From contig CAMELV010000036.1 of assembly GCA_945925985.1 (NCBI GenBank), forward strand, positions 1-42,048: a DNA stretch of 42,048 nt, given 5' to 3'. The stretch's first letter is position 1. Each line of letters begins with the position of its first letter. Origin of the DNA: Comamonas sp. lk (GTDB lineage Bacteria; Pseudomonadota; Gammaproteobacteria; Burkholderiales; Burkholderiaceae_C). The position numbers and the translations under genes were made by a program. The notes below the pieces were generated by a model, which searched no databases, was not told where the DNA came from, and saw nothing but the letters and a program-made list of their open reading frames with translations. Shown here piece after piece: positions 18,446 through 25,952 of the stretch.

Positions 18446-19282
18446 TTAGCTCAAATTCGTGCCGGTGGTAAACCGCTTCTTCATGTAGTCCAGCGCCTCT
18501 TGTTCTGCTTGATGGACTGTCTTTTGTGTTGCGACCATCCTTTCGGCGGCCGCCATGACCACTGTTTGTGCCGCTTGGTCGCGCTTGGCAAGGCGACCAA
18601 CGGCGAGTTTGAAGGCCTGCAGTGTCGGTACATCCATGGTTGCGAACAGATCGTCGATGGCGCTGCCTGTGAGACGAGAATCGTTTGTGATAGCTACGCA
18701 GGTTTCCAGGATGACTGCCTTTTCTGCAGCACGAAGTTGGCCATCCGCCTTACCGACATAAAGCAGCACTCTTAGTGTGTCGTACTCGCCCTCTAGAAGC
18801 AGATCCTTTGTGCGATCAGGTGACTGGTCGTATTTGGCCTGAAGGTGGGTGCTGACGTCGCTGATGACTTCACCCGTCTCTTCATCAATGCAGGACTCGA
18901 TGCGATCGCTACGAAAGGTTCGCGTTGCATTTCGCATGCTGCAGTGCCCGATGAGCAATGTGTTCGGACCTATCGCGCCAAACTGGCGTACATCGACCGT
19001 ACGCTCGGTCTTGCGACCGGCCCCATCAGAGTACTTGAGTCTTAGCTTGGCCTTCGCTGGCAAAGGATGCGCAACTTCCCAGAAGCTGCCTTCCCATTCA
19101 TCTTTGTTAATGCTTTCGGTTGGTTGGCGCCCAGGCGTACCTTCGTCATAGCTCACCGTGATCTTGATCGGTATCTCGTACCGCTCTGGCTGCGAGCTTG
19201 GCTGGACTGGGCGAGGTTTCGCGAGAACTTTGTACGCAATCCAAATAGCAAGGCCACCGAGGAGAAGATAGAGGAGTGTCAT
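18446..19282 (-). CDS. Membrane-anchored WYL-like/TerB-like domain protein
   Basis: The 278-residue protein starts with one transmembrane helix (residues 2-20). A middle segment (about 78-132; KLRLKYSDGAGRKTERTVDVRQ, then LLIGHCSMRNATRTFRSDRI) has the strand pattern and Arg-rich end of a WYL domain. The helical C-terminal part (about 165-255) contains VLLYVGKADGQLRAAEKAVI, the hallmark acidic segment of TerB-like domains. WYL domains sense ligands or nucleic acids and TerB is linked to stress and phage-defence complexes; the combined function here is unknown. It stands alone on the minus strand at the left border of the decayed island. Confidence 0.72.
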   Translation of the reverse strand: MTLLYLLLGGLAIWIAYKVLAKPRPVQPSSQPERYEIPIKITVSYDEGTPGRQPTESINKDEWEGSFWEVAHPLPAKAKLRLKYSDGAGRKTERTVDVRQFGAIGPNTLLIGHCSMRNATRTFRSDRIESCIDEETGEVISDVSTHLQAKYDQSPDRTKDLLLEGEYDTLRVLLYVGKADGQLRAAEKAVILETCVAITNDSRLTGSAIDDLFATMDVPTLQAFKLAVGRLAKRDQAAQTVVMAAAERMVATQKTVHQAEQEALDYMKKRFTTGTNLS

Positions 19283-19334
19283 TTGAGTCCGTTAACTGAT
19301 GGGTGCGTTATATCGCCGAACGTTGGAGTGCGCA

Positions 19335-19545
19335 ACACCCAAATACAGGGGCGTGTAGGAGCCGGCTGATGACATCCTGGTGGTACTGCCGCTGTGCCTG
19401 TAGGCGGTGTTTGACCGTGCTACCGAAACGGGCTGGGGTGCGCTAAGCAACCGCACCCGATCAAATACCGCCACCACGGCGGCCATCGTGGAAGATGCCG
19501 GTGCCCGCCTGCATTTTCTGGTCCCAAGTGGGGTCCTCCTTAGCA
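19335..19545 (+). pseudogene. Decayed PP2C phosphatase gene fragment (relic A)
   Basis: Translated on the plus strand, this stretch matches the start of the intact PP2C-like gene at 27644 with deletions and stops: TPKY, then DDILVVLP, then AVFDRATET, and after a deletion TTAAIVEDAG and LHFLV. DNA identity to 27670-27760 and 27950-28000 is obvious by eye. At least two in-frame TAG codons are present (for example in CTGTAG near 19397). It is the leftmost of five sites in the window related to the 5' end of that gene. Confidence 0.7.
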
Positions 19546-19870
19546 CAGCCACTTTAAACGAGCCGTTCACGACGCCGTGTGCTCTCGGTCGCTAGCAGAA
19601 GTGATGAGTGCGAAGCCTCAGTGCGCGTCGATGCATGGCAGCTCATGCAAGGAGCCCCGGTATTTGATAATCGAAAACAAATAGTCGGATCCATTGGATT
19701 TTCGCTATAAAGTGGCCTACGACGGCTTTTTAGGTAGGACCCGCCCTTGGGCGTCGATACGACGAGTCATTTTTTGCAGGCGGTGATGTTTCGTTGAGCA
19801 AGCTGTCAGCAGCAGGTCAAAATATTTGGATTTACGAATATTTAAAATTAATCAACATACGAGTGTTGCC

Positions 19871-19897
19871 GCAGTGCAGGAGAATTTTCCGCACTGC
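19871..19897. repeat. GCAGTGC/GCACTGC hairpin
   Basis: Perfect 7-bp arms (19871-19877 and 19891-19897) are extended by GGA/TCC pairing after a one-base bulge. The hairpin is flanked by AT-rich sequence and lies 52 bp ahead of the AT-rich orphan gene. There is no T-run on the 3' side of the plus strand, so it does not look like a terminator. The rest of 19546-19949 has no recognisable gene and becomes sharply AT-rich after about 19820. Confidence 0.4.
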
Positions 19898-19949
19898 AAA
19901 AAATAAAATCTAATTGCTCTCCCCTTCATTTATTTATTATGTAATCCAT

Positions 19950-20579
19950 ATGAAATATACTAAAGTATCGATTGCTCCATGCAATGAAATGTACTATATA
20001 TGGAATAGTGAGAAAACTCTCTTCGTGGTTGCTGGCGACACAACGAAAAACACCTTTTATTTAACAAAAAAATATTATAAAGATAACATTCAGCCGTCGA
20101 TTGAGGAATGGCGACTTCTTACACTTCCGTTGGGAATCGGGAATGCCCCTCAGGCGGTAGTTGATTATTTCGTTTCTAATATCATTAAAAATTTGAAAAA
20201 AAGAGACATTCATATCGCCATCGATATATTTGACTATAAAAATAATCAAAATATTCAAATTCTAAATGATGTTTTATACTGCATAAACGAAAATTGTGAA
20301 GAATATATGATCGAATTCAATGAAAGTCTTGATAAAGAATTTAGCTCGATTAATGTGTATGCACTGGAGGGCACTTGGAAAAGTGAATTCACAAAGAAAA
20401 AAGCAGACAAAAAAGTTGCGAAACTTATTCGGAGTGTTGGTGTTTCTCAAATTAGCTCTTTTGTCGCAAATAGCGATAAAATAACCATGAAACTCAAGAG
20501 CAATAGCTATTTCAATTTGGGGTACGGCGATTTCAATAATGAATATGATTCGTTGCTTCAATCATATATTTTCAAATGA
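19950..20579 (+). CDS. AT-rich orphan protein, unknown function
   Basis: I do not recognise this 209-residue soluble protein. It is rich in Lys, Asn, Ile and Tyr, and its codons are strikingly AT-rich against a GC-rich window, a strong sign of recent transfer. Visible features are an N-terminal MKYTKVSIAPCNEMYYIW, a charged middle (NIIKNLKKRDIHIAIDIFDY) and a C-terminal part ending in SYFNLGYGDFNNEYDSLL. The ATG at 19950 is chosen; a TTG at 19914 in the same frame would add 12 residues. No good ribosome-binding site precedes either. Similar orphan genes in such islands are often defence or phage related, but nothing in this protein shows that. Confidence 0.65.
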   Translation: MKYTKVSIAPCNEMYYIWNSEKTLFVVAGDTTKNTFYLTKKYYKDNIQPSIEEWRLLTLPLGIGNAPQAVVDYFVSNIIKNLKKRDIHIAIDIFDYKNNQNIQILNDVLYCINENCEEYMIEFNESLDKEFSSINVYALEGTWKSEFTKKKADKKVAKLIRSVGVSQISSFVANSDKITMKLKSNSYFNLGYGDFNNEYDSLLQSYIFK

Positions 20580-20799
20580 CAAGCTAATTTTCCAGCAAGT
20601 TTCGATGTCCAATAAGGGTTCGGCATAAATGATGAAGATGAAGCCATAAAAGAAGATGAAAATATTTTTTCCAGTATCTTAATATTTTTTCAACTCGATC
20701 ATACAGGTGGGTTACGCGATTAATGTGGTGCATGGGAATCATGCTTCTCTACCGGTCGCGCCATCCGCAGTCCACTGCTTGGCTTTAGCGTTTGGCTTT

Positions 20800-21450
20800 A
20801 TGAATTTTGCTGCTCTACTCCAACTGCCCTACGATCAAAAAACAGACATCATCGATATCGACTCCATCCTCGATCGTCTGCCACGGACACCACGCGAAGT
20901 CGCGAAGCAATTTCTCTCGGACCACGGGCGTAAGGGCGAATTTCAATCTCAATACAGTCAAGTTAACCTGAAAGCAGTGGCCTGGCACCGAACCGTGGTA
21001 ACTGCCGGCGCGATCACCAAAGCTACCGTCTCCCCTGGGTTCAGAGAGTGGTTTGATATCGTCAGTCAGCGTCCTGACGGATTTCAAGCTCACGGTTGGC
21101 GATGCATAGATGACAGAAAGGCTGTTCAGACTCATTGGAAGGAATTTGGAACTTGGCTTGTTCCACCCATATTTTTGCGCAGCAACGTCATCGTGTCTTC
21201 TTCGGACAATTACCTTGTCGAAGGTCACACGCGAGTTGGCTTACTCGCAGGGTTAATTAACAAGGGAATCCTGCATCCAGAGTCAACCCACACAATCTGG
21301 CTTGGCACGTATGAGGCCCATCCGCACACTAACGCCGGGCCCCAACCCCGAAGTACGAACCAAACCTCTGTCATCTGCAAATCGGATTTAAATACTCCAA
21401 CCGCACACAACCAAAAGGAACGCCAGGCTAACTTCGGCGGTTTGCCATAG
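20800..21450 (+). CDS. Uncharacterised protein with EGHTR motif (ParB/Srx-like possibility)
   Basis: This is a soluble protein of about 216 residues. The region NVIVSSSDNYLVEGHTRVGLLAGLI, then HTIWLG, contains a D-x-x-x-x-EGHTR segment. It resembles the DG/EGxxR nucleotide-binding motif of ParB/sulfiredoxin-like folds, but I cannot confirm that. The tail after about residue 195 looks disordered. The start is uncertain: ATG at 20800 is preferred, while a GTG at 20707 in the same frame would add 31 residues. Base composition is lower in GC than the flanking housekeeping genes. The gene ends 22 bp before repeat copy B. The 20580-20799 gap is AT-rich, with two AATATTTTTT runs and no gene that I can see. 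Confidence 0.55.
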   Translation: MNFAALLQLPYDQKTDIIDIDSILDRLPRTPREVAKQFLSDHGRKGEFQSQYSQVNLKAVAWHRTVVTAGAITKATVSPGFREWFDIVSQRPDGFQAHGWRCIDDRKAVQTHWKEFGTWLVPPIFLRSNVIVSSSDNYLVEGHTRVGLLAGLINKGILHPESTHTIWLGTYEAHPHTNAGPQPRSTNQTSVICKSDLNTPTAHNQKERQANFGGLP

Positions 21451-21472
21451 CCCTTGTCTACGGCCCCTCACC

Positions 21473-21515
21473 ATGAAAATCGAAGCCGGCAACACACCGA
21501 AGTACCACGACCGGT
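21473..21515 (+). repeat. Repeat copy B (PP2C gene 5'-end-like)
   Basis: The copy starts ATGAAAATCGAAGCC and continues to a segment encoding TPKYHDRSQ, against TPKYRDLS in the other copies. Over the first 42 bases it matches copy C at about 35 positions by hand count. An open frame of 64 codons (to 21667) runs from its ATG but has no recognisable features after the repeat. It follows the previous gene's stop by 22 bp. Confidence 0.7.
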
Positions 21516-21675
21516 CTCAATCGGGTGCTGCCGGAAAACGCGGTATGGCTGTAAAGCCGGTTCTGGCCGTGCCTTTCGCACCGCCATATCCATCGCAATC
21601 CAAACAAAAGAAGGCGGACAATCTATCTGCTACCAAACCGGCAGTTCTATTCCTTGCCAGCACATAAAGTTACCT

Positions 21676-22470
21676 ATGCCATCAAGTCGCTTTGGCCACC
21701 CGTCCTCGTGGATACCGTTTGATGTCACTGCGTTGTCATCAGCCTCCAGGTTTTTGATGGTCTACGGCGCATTGATGTGGCTGGCTTGCGGGCTCACCTA
21801 CCTCTTCTCCTTGAGCGATGTGCGCGCCTTGCGCGAGGTGGGTATTTGGGTCAAACCCATGAAGTTCATGGCCGCCACGGCCTTGTTCGCATGGACCACC
21901 GTGTGGGTGACCGAATTGGTCAATGCGCCACTCACGCATGGGCAGGCTTACAGGGGCATCTGCATCTTGCTGGTGGTCACGTCATTTTTCGAGGTGGCGT
22001 ACATCACCTACCAGGCGTCCCAAGTGGCTGCATCCCACTACAACACCAGCGATCCTTGGCACGCTTTCATGTTTGGCCTCATGGGCATAGTGGCGGTAGG
22101 GCTCACCGCATCACAAGGCTGGTTGGCTTGGGAAATCTGGAAAGCACGGGGCACCAGCCCACTGTCCGTGACAGCATGGGGCGTCATCACTGGCTCACCG
22201 CTCACCTTCTTGCTTTCCACAGTCAGCGGCTTCCTGCTGGGCGGAAACCAGCCGCCGGCAGGATCAGGGCTGCCGCTTGTCGGCTGGCATCTTTACAAGG
22301 ACATCCGTCCCTCCCATTTCCTGGGCGTACATGCCCAGCAACTTATCCCGCTTTGGGGCATCTTCGCTGAACGATTCTTGGGCGCCTACTCAACACAGGC
22401 ACTGGCCGCTGGATGCAGCCTTTATGTGATTTTGTGGGGGCTCCTGACTTGGAGCAGCCTGAGCACTTGA
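21676..22470 (+). CDS. Polytopic integral membrane protein, unknown family
   Basis: The 264-residue protein has about seven predicted hydrophobic helices, for example FLMVYGALMWLACGLTYLFSL, MAATALFAWTTVWVTELV, ICILLVVTSFFEVAYITY, AFMFGLMGIVAVGLTA, a helix around VITGSPLTFLLSTVSGFLLG, and a last one around GCSLYVILWGLL. Conserved-looking polar residues in the membrane region include KPMKF and HFLGVHAQQLIP, which might bind a cofactor, but I cannot assign a family. The ATG at 21676 begins the sensible protein; the open frame upstream overlaps repeat copy B and reads as noise. It is followed 34 bp later by repeat copy C. Confidence 0.7.
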   Translation: MPSSRFGHPSSWIPFDVTALSSASRFLMVYGALMWLACGLTYLFSLSDVRALREVGIWVKPMKFMAATALFAWTTVWVTELVNAPLTHGQAYRGICILLVVTSFFEVAYITYQASQVAASHYNTSDPWHAFMFGLMGIVAVGLTASQGWLAWEIWKARGTSPLSVTAWGVITGSPLTFLLSTVSGFLLGGNQPPAGSGLPLVGWHLYKDIRPSHFLGVHAQQLIPLWGIFAERFLGAYSTQALAAGCSLYVILWGLLTWSSLST

Positions 22471-22504
22471 ACTGACTGCCTTCGCCATGGGTTGAGCCGC
22501 CACC

Positions 22505-22547
22505 ATGCAAATCGAATCCTGCACCACACCCAAGTACCGCGACCTGT
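22505..22547 (+). repeat. Repeat copy C (PP2C gene 5'-end-like)
   Basis: This copy starts ATGCAAATCGAATCC and encodes TTPKYRDL before the frame ends at a TAG about 21 codons from the ATG. By hand count it shares about 37 of 42 bases with copy D and 35 of 42 with copy B. The following 22550-22640 holds no gene that I can see. Confidence 0.75.
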
Positions 22548-22642
22548 GTTCGCCTTACGAGAGCCAGTAGCTGCCCGCCAACCCCGGCGCCAGTGAAAGC
22601 GGGGACATAACCAAGCGATGCTGCGAAGATGATGCGATGGCA

Positions 22643-22672
22643 AATGACATTGTCATTACATCGTGCTACTAT
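22643..22672 (+). promoter_or_regulatory. Promoter/operator of the DUF1778-GNAT operon
   Basis: A near-perfect palindrome AATGACA-T-TGTCATT (22643-22657) overlaps a possible -35 ATGACA (22644-22649). TACTAT (22667-22672), 17 bp further on, fits a -10. Ribbon-helix-helix antitoxins of this type repress their own operon at such palindromes, so this is the expected autoregulatory site. The antitoxin ATG follows 25 bp later, with AGGGGGA as ribosome-binding site. Confidence 0.6.
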
Positions 22673-22697
22673 GACGTTTTGCCAGGGGGAAAATTCC

Positions 22698-22979
22698 ATG
22701 TCCGCCACAATCGAAGTTAAACGCGAAACCCTCAACATCCGCATCAAGCCCGAAGAGCGCAACCTGATTGATCGCGCAGCCAAGACGCGCGGCAAGAACC
22801 GCACGGATTTCATTTTGGAAGCGGCTCGGCTGGCTGCAGAAGATGCATTGCTAGACCAGGTCATCATTTCGGTAAGCCCTGAGGCCTACTCGGAGTTCTT
22901 GGCGAGGCTTGACATGCCGCCAAAACCTAACGAGCGGCTGCGCAAAACGATGCAAACCCCAGCCCCATGGGAGCGTTGA
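22698..22979 (+). CDS. DUF1778 ribbon-helix-helix antitoxin (TacA/AtaR type)
   Basis: This 93-residue antitoxin has an N-terminal ribbon-helix-helix DNA-binding part (ETLNIRIKPEERNLIDRAA, then RTDFILEAARLAAEDAL) and a C-terminal toxin-binding tail (VSPEAYSEFLARLDMPPKPNERLRKTM) matching the DUF1778 family. It should neutralise the acetyltransferase toxin encoded 3 bp downstream and repress its own promoter. The ATG at 22698 has a strong AGGGGGA ribosome-binding site 7 bp upstream. Upstream in-frame ATGs lie in the promoter. Confidence 0.94.
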   Translation: MSATIEVKRETLNIRIKPEERNLIDRAAKTRGKNRTDFILEAARLAAEDALLDQVIISVSPEAYSEFLARLDMPPKPNERLRKTMQTPAPWER

Positions 22980-23471
<492 letters not shown>

Positions 23472-23514
23472 TTGAAAATTGAATCCCGCACAACACCCAA
23501 ATACCGCGACCTGT
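23472..23514 (+). repeat. Repeat copy D (PP2C gene 5'-end-like)
   Basis: It begins TTGAAAATTGAATCC directly after the toxin stop codon and encodes KIESRTTPKYRDLSQ. The normal ATG is replaced by TTG, while the rest is the best match to copy C. It runs without a break into the sugar nucleotidyltransferase relic. Confidence 0.75.
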
Positions 23515-23755
23515 CGCAACTGTCGGCGGGATTTGCACGCTTTCTGGCTGACGGCAGTGTCAGTTCCACGGCCGAATGCTACATCCCCAGCTTAGTGGAT
23601 CAGCTGTGATCCATGCGCAGGCGGCGGACTGCCGGGTCCTGGAGACCGATGGGCGCTGGTTTGGCGTCACCTATCCGCAAGACAAGGCGCTGTGTGTGGA
23701 CGCTATTCGGCAGCTGGTGCTGGCCGGCGTTTATCCGGCAAGGTTATGGGCCTGA
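23515..23755 (+). pseudogene. 3' relic of a sugar nucleotidyltransferase gene
   Basis: The translated stretch reads FARFLADGS, then ECYIPSLVDQL, then after a 2-base frame slip at about 23604 IHAQAADCRVLETDGRWFGV, TYPQDKALCVDAI and QLVLAGVYP, ending at TGA 23753-23755. The IPSLVD, WFGVTYPQDK and GVYP elements are what I recall from the C terminus of sugar-phosphate nucleotidyltransferases. Only about the last 75 codons remain, fused to repeat copy D. The remainder, 23756-23866, should contain the promoter of the ABC importer operon. Confidence 0.5.
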
Positions 23756-23866
23756 CCAGCAGCAGTAAAAGAGTCATTTTTGCTTGGTACTATTGGAAAT
23801 ATTGGCGCAGCCCGGTCCCGGTCGCACAGTAGCCGGCTGCCTGTCTTAACCTTCAGGAGTGATGCG

Positions 23867-24847
23867 ATGAAAACGACCCATGAAATTTTGGCCGGTCTGG
23901 CCCTGAGTGTGTTCTTGGCTGCCCCGGCGCTGGCCCAAAACAAGGTCACGATTTACACGGCTGCGCCCCAGGATCTGGTTGACCGGGTGATTCCTGCCTT
24001 TGAGAAAAGCGCCAATGTAAAGGTGGAGCTGATCAAGGGTGGCTCGGGTGACTTGCTCAACCGTTTGAAAGCCGAAAAAGGCCGCCAAACGGCCGATGTA
24101 CTGTTCAGCGTCTCCACCGATGTGATCGAGGCCAACGCCAATCTCTTCACCAAGTACACCCCTGATAACGCCAGATTCATGGCCGAGGCATTCAAGATCA
24201 ACGACGCGGCCGTGCCTTTCACCGCCGTGGCGACCTCGATCGGGGTCAACACCAAATTACTGACGCCTGCTCAGTACCCGCAAAGTTGGGCCGACCTGGC
24301 CAAGCCGATTTACAAGGGCAAGATTTCGGCGGCCCGGGTTGACAAGTCAGGCTCATCCTACATTCAGTTGGCCACGGTGTTGCAGATTTATGGTGAGGAC
24401 AAAGGCTGGGACCTGTTCGCCAAGATCCTTGACAACATGGTGCTGTCGAACAGCTCGGGGGCGGTCTCCAAGTTTGTGAATGACGGGGAAGCTGCGGTGG
24501 GCCTGTCCAACGAGGATACGCTGCTTAAGTTCAAGCTTGGGGGCGGTCCGGTCGATATCCTCTACCCCGCCGATGGCACCGCGGCCAGCCCCGATGTGAT
24601 GGCCCTGGTGGCTACGCCGCTCAACCCGGAAGGTGGCAAGGCCTTTATCAACTTCATGCTGTCCAAGGAAGCCCAGGAGATCGTAGATGCGGCCGGTCGG
24701 CGCTCGGTCCGCACTGACGTGGTGACCAAGAATCCTCTCACCCCGCTGAGCAAGATCAAGCTCGTCAAATACGACGTGGACTGGGCAGGTGCCAACCGTA
24801 ACCGCATCATTGCCAAATGGAACGATTTGGTGATCAACAAGAAGTGA
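23867..24847 (+). CDS. ABC importer periplasmic binding protein (FbpA/AfuA-like)
   Basis: The 326-residue periplasmic protein has a clean signal peptide (LSVFLAAPALA-Q) and the type-2 binding fold of the iron(III)/2-aminoethylphosphonate group: VTIYTAAPQDLVDRVIPAFEK, then ELIKGGSGDLLNRLKAEKG, ADVLFSV, and C-terminal EGGKAFINFMLSKEAQEIV. FbpA-type ferric binders carry a Tyr-Tyr pair in the segment after the GEVAA-like motif; here that segment reads AVGLSNEDTLLKF and lacks tyrosines. The substrate may therefore not be free ferric iron, and an organophosphonate or other anion is possible. AGGAGTG precedes the ATG at 23867. It is the first gene of a four-gene operon. Confidence 0.85.
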   Translation: MKTTHEILAGLALSVFLAAPALAQNKVTIYTAAPQDLVDRVIPAFEKSANVKVELIKGGSGDLLNRLKAEKGRQTADVLFSVSTDVIEANANLFTKYTPDNARFMAEAFKINDAAVPFTAVATSIGVNTKLLTPAQYPQSWADLAKPIYKGKISAARVDKSGSSYIQLATVLQIYGEDKGWDLFAKILDNMVLSNSSGAVSKFVNDGEAAVGLSNEDTLLKFKLGGGPVDILYPADGTAASPDVMALVATPLNPEGGKAFINFMLSKEAQEIVDAAGRRSVRTDVVTKNPLTPLSKIKLVKYDVDWAGANRNRIIAKWNDLVINKK

Positions 24848-24875
24848 TCGTGTGACGGCAGTCTGAAAGCGGTGC

Positions 24876-25952
24876 ATGACCCGGATTCGCCTCACCAATA
24901 TCCAAAAGTCTTACGGCAGCCATGCGGCGCTGAAAGGCATCAACCTCGACATTGATTCAGGGTCATTTTTTACCCTGCTCGGGCCCAGTGGCTGCGGCAA
25001 GACCACCCTGCTGCGTGCCATTGCGGGTTTCAATTTGCAGGATGCGGGTGAGATTGCGCTGGCAGGGCAATCCATTGGGCACCTGGGTGCCGACAAACGC
25101 CAGGTGGGCATGGTGTTCCAGGACTATGCGGTATTCCCGCACCTGAACGTGTTTGACAACGTAGCGTTCGGCCTGGTGCAGCAAAAAGTTGCTACGCCGG
25201 ATATCCGGACTCGGGTGCGGGCGATTCTGGACATGGTGCAACTGGGCGAGTTGGCCGACCGTATGCCGCACCAGCTCAGCGGCGGCCAGCAACAACGGGT
25301 CGGCCTGGCCCGGGCACTGGTGATCCGGCCAAAAGTGCTGCTGATGGACGAGCCCTTGTCCAACCTGGATGCCAAGCTGCGAATCGATTTGCGGCGCGAC
25401 ATCCGGCGGCTACAGCAGCAATTGGGCATCACCACCATTTATGTCACCCATGACCAGGAGGAGGCGCTGTCCATTTCGGATAAGGTCTGCGTGATGTTCG
25501 ATGGCGTGGTGCAGCAGGTGGGCAGCCCCTGGGCGATTTACCGCCAACCTGCAAACCGTTTTGTCGCCGGCTTTGTCGGCAGCAACAACTTCTTGCCGCT
25601 GCGCCCCGAGTCCGGTCACCCGGCGTTATTGCTCGGGCAGCCTATTGAATTGCCAGCATCAGTGCAGGGCCAGCGGGGCGCCATGGCGGCCGTGCGGCCC
25701 GAGAAATGGCAGGTTAACCGGGTCCCGGGTCAGCCAGGGCTGCATGTGCAAGGCGTGCTGCGACAGGCTATGTTCACTGGGCGTGAGTTGCAACTCTTCC
25801 TGGAAGTAGCCGGGCACGGCATGCTGGAAGCGCTGACCGCGGCAGATGATGCCACGGTGGCGATCCAGACTGGCGACAGGGTTTCGCTGTCGGCGGCGGT
25901 GGCTGACATTCAGTATTTTGCCGAGGGCGACACCGGGGCGCGTCTGTCATGA
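24876..25952 (+). CDS. ABC importer ATPase (FbpC-like, with C-terminal TOBE-type domain)
   Basis: The 358-residue nucleotide-binding subunit has Walker A GPSGCGKTT, Q-loop VFQDYAVFPH, signature LSGGQQQRVGLARAL, Walker B VLLMDEPLSNLD and switch His in YVTHDQEEAL. After about residue 240 it continues as a regulatory TOBE-type domain (AAVRPEKWQV, then GVLRQAMFTGRELQLFLEV). It energises import through the permease encoded next and lies at the cytoplasmic face. It starts 28 bp after the binding-protein gene, and its stop overlaps the permease start (ATGA). Confidence 0.95.
   Translation: MTRIRLTNIQKSYGSHAALKGINLDIDSGSFFTLLGPSGCGKTTLLRAIAGFNLQDAGEIALAGQSIGHLGADKRQVGMVFQDYAVFPHLNVFDNVAFGLVQQKVATPDIRTRVRAILDMVQLGELADRMPHQLSGGQQQRVGLARALVIRPKVLLMDEPLSNLDAKLRIDLRRDIRRLQQQLGITTIYVTHDQEEALSISDKVCVMFDGVVQQVGSPWAIYRQPANRFVAGFVGSNNFLPLRPESGHPALLLGQPIELPASVQGQRGAMAAVRPEKWQVNRVPGQPGLHVQGVLRQAMFTGRELQLFLEVAGHGMLEALTAADDATVAIQTGDRVSLSAAVADIQYFAEGDTGARLS

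Noticed and set aside
21454..21675. N-terminal extension of the membrane protein through repeat copy B
   Set aside because: The extension is a basic, non-hydrophobic sequence in a different frame from the repeat-encoded peptide. Hydrophobic helices start only after 21676.
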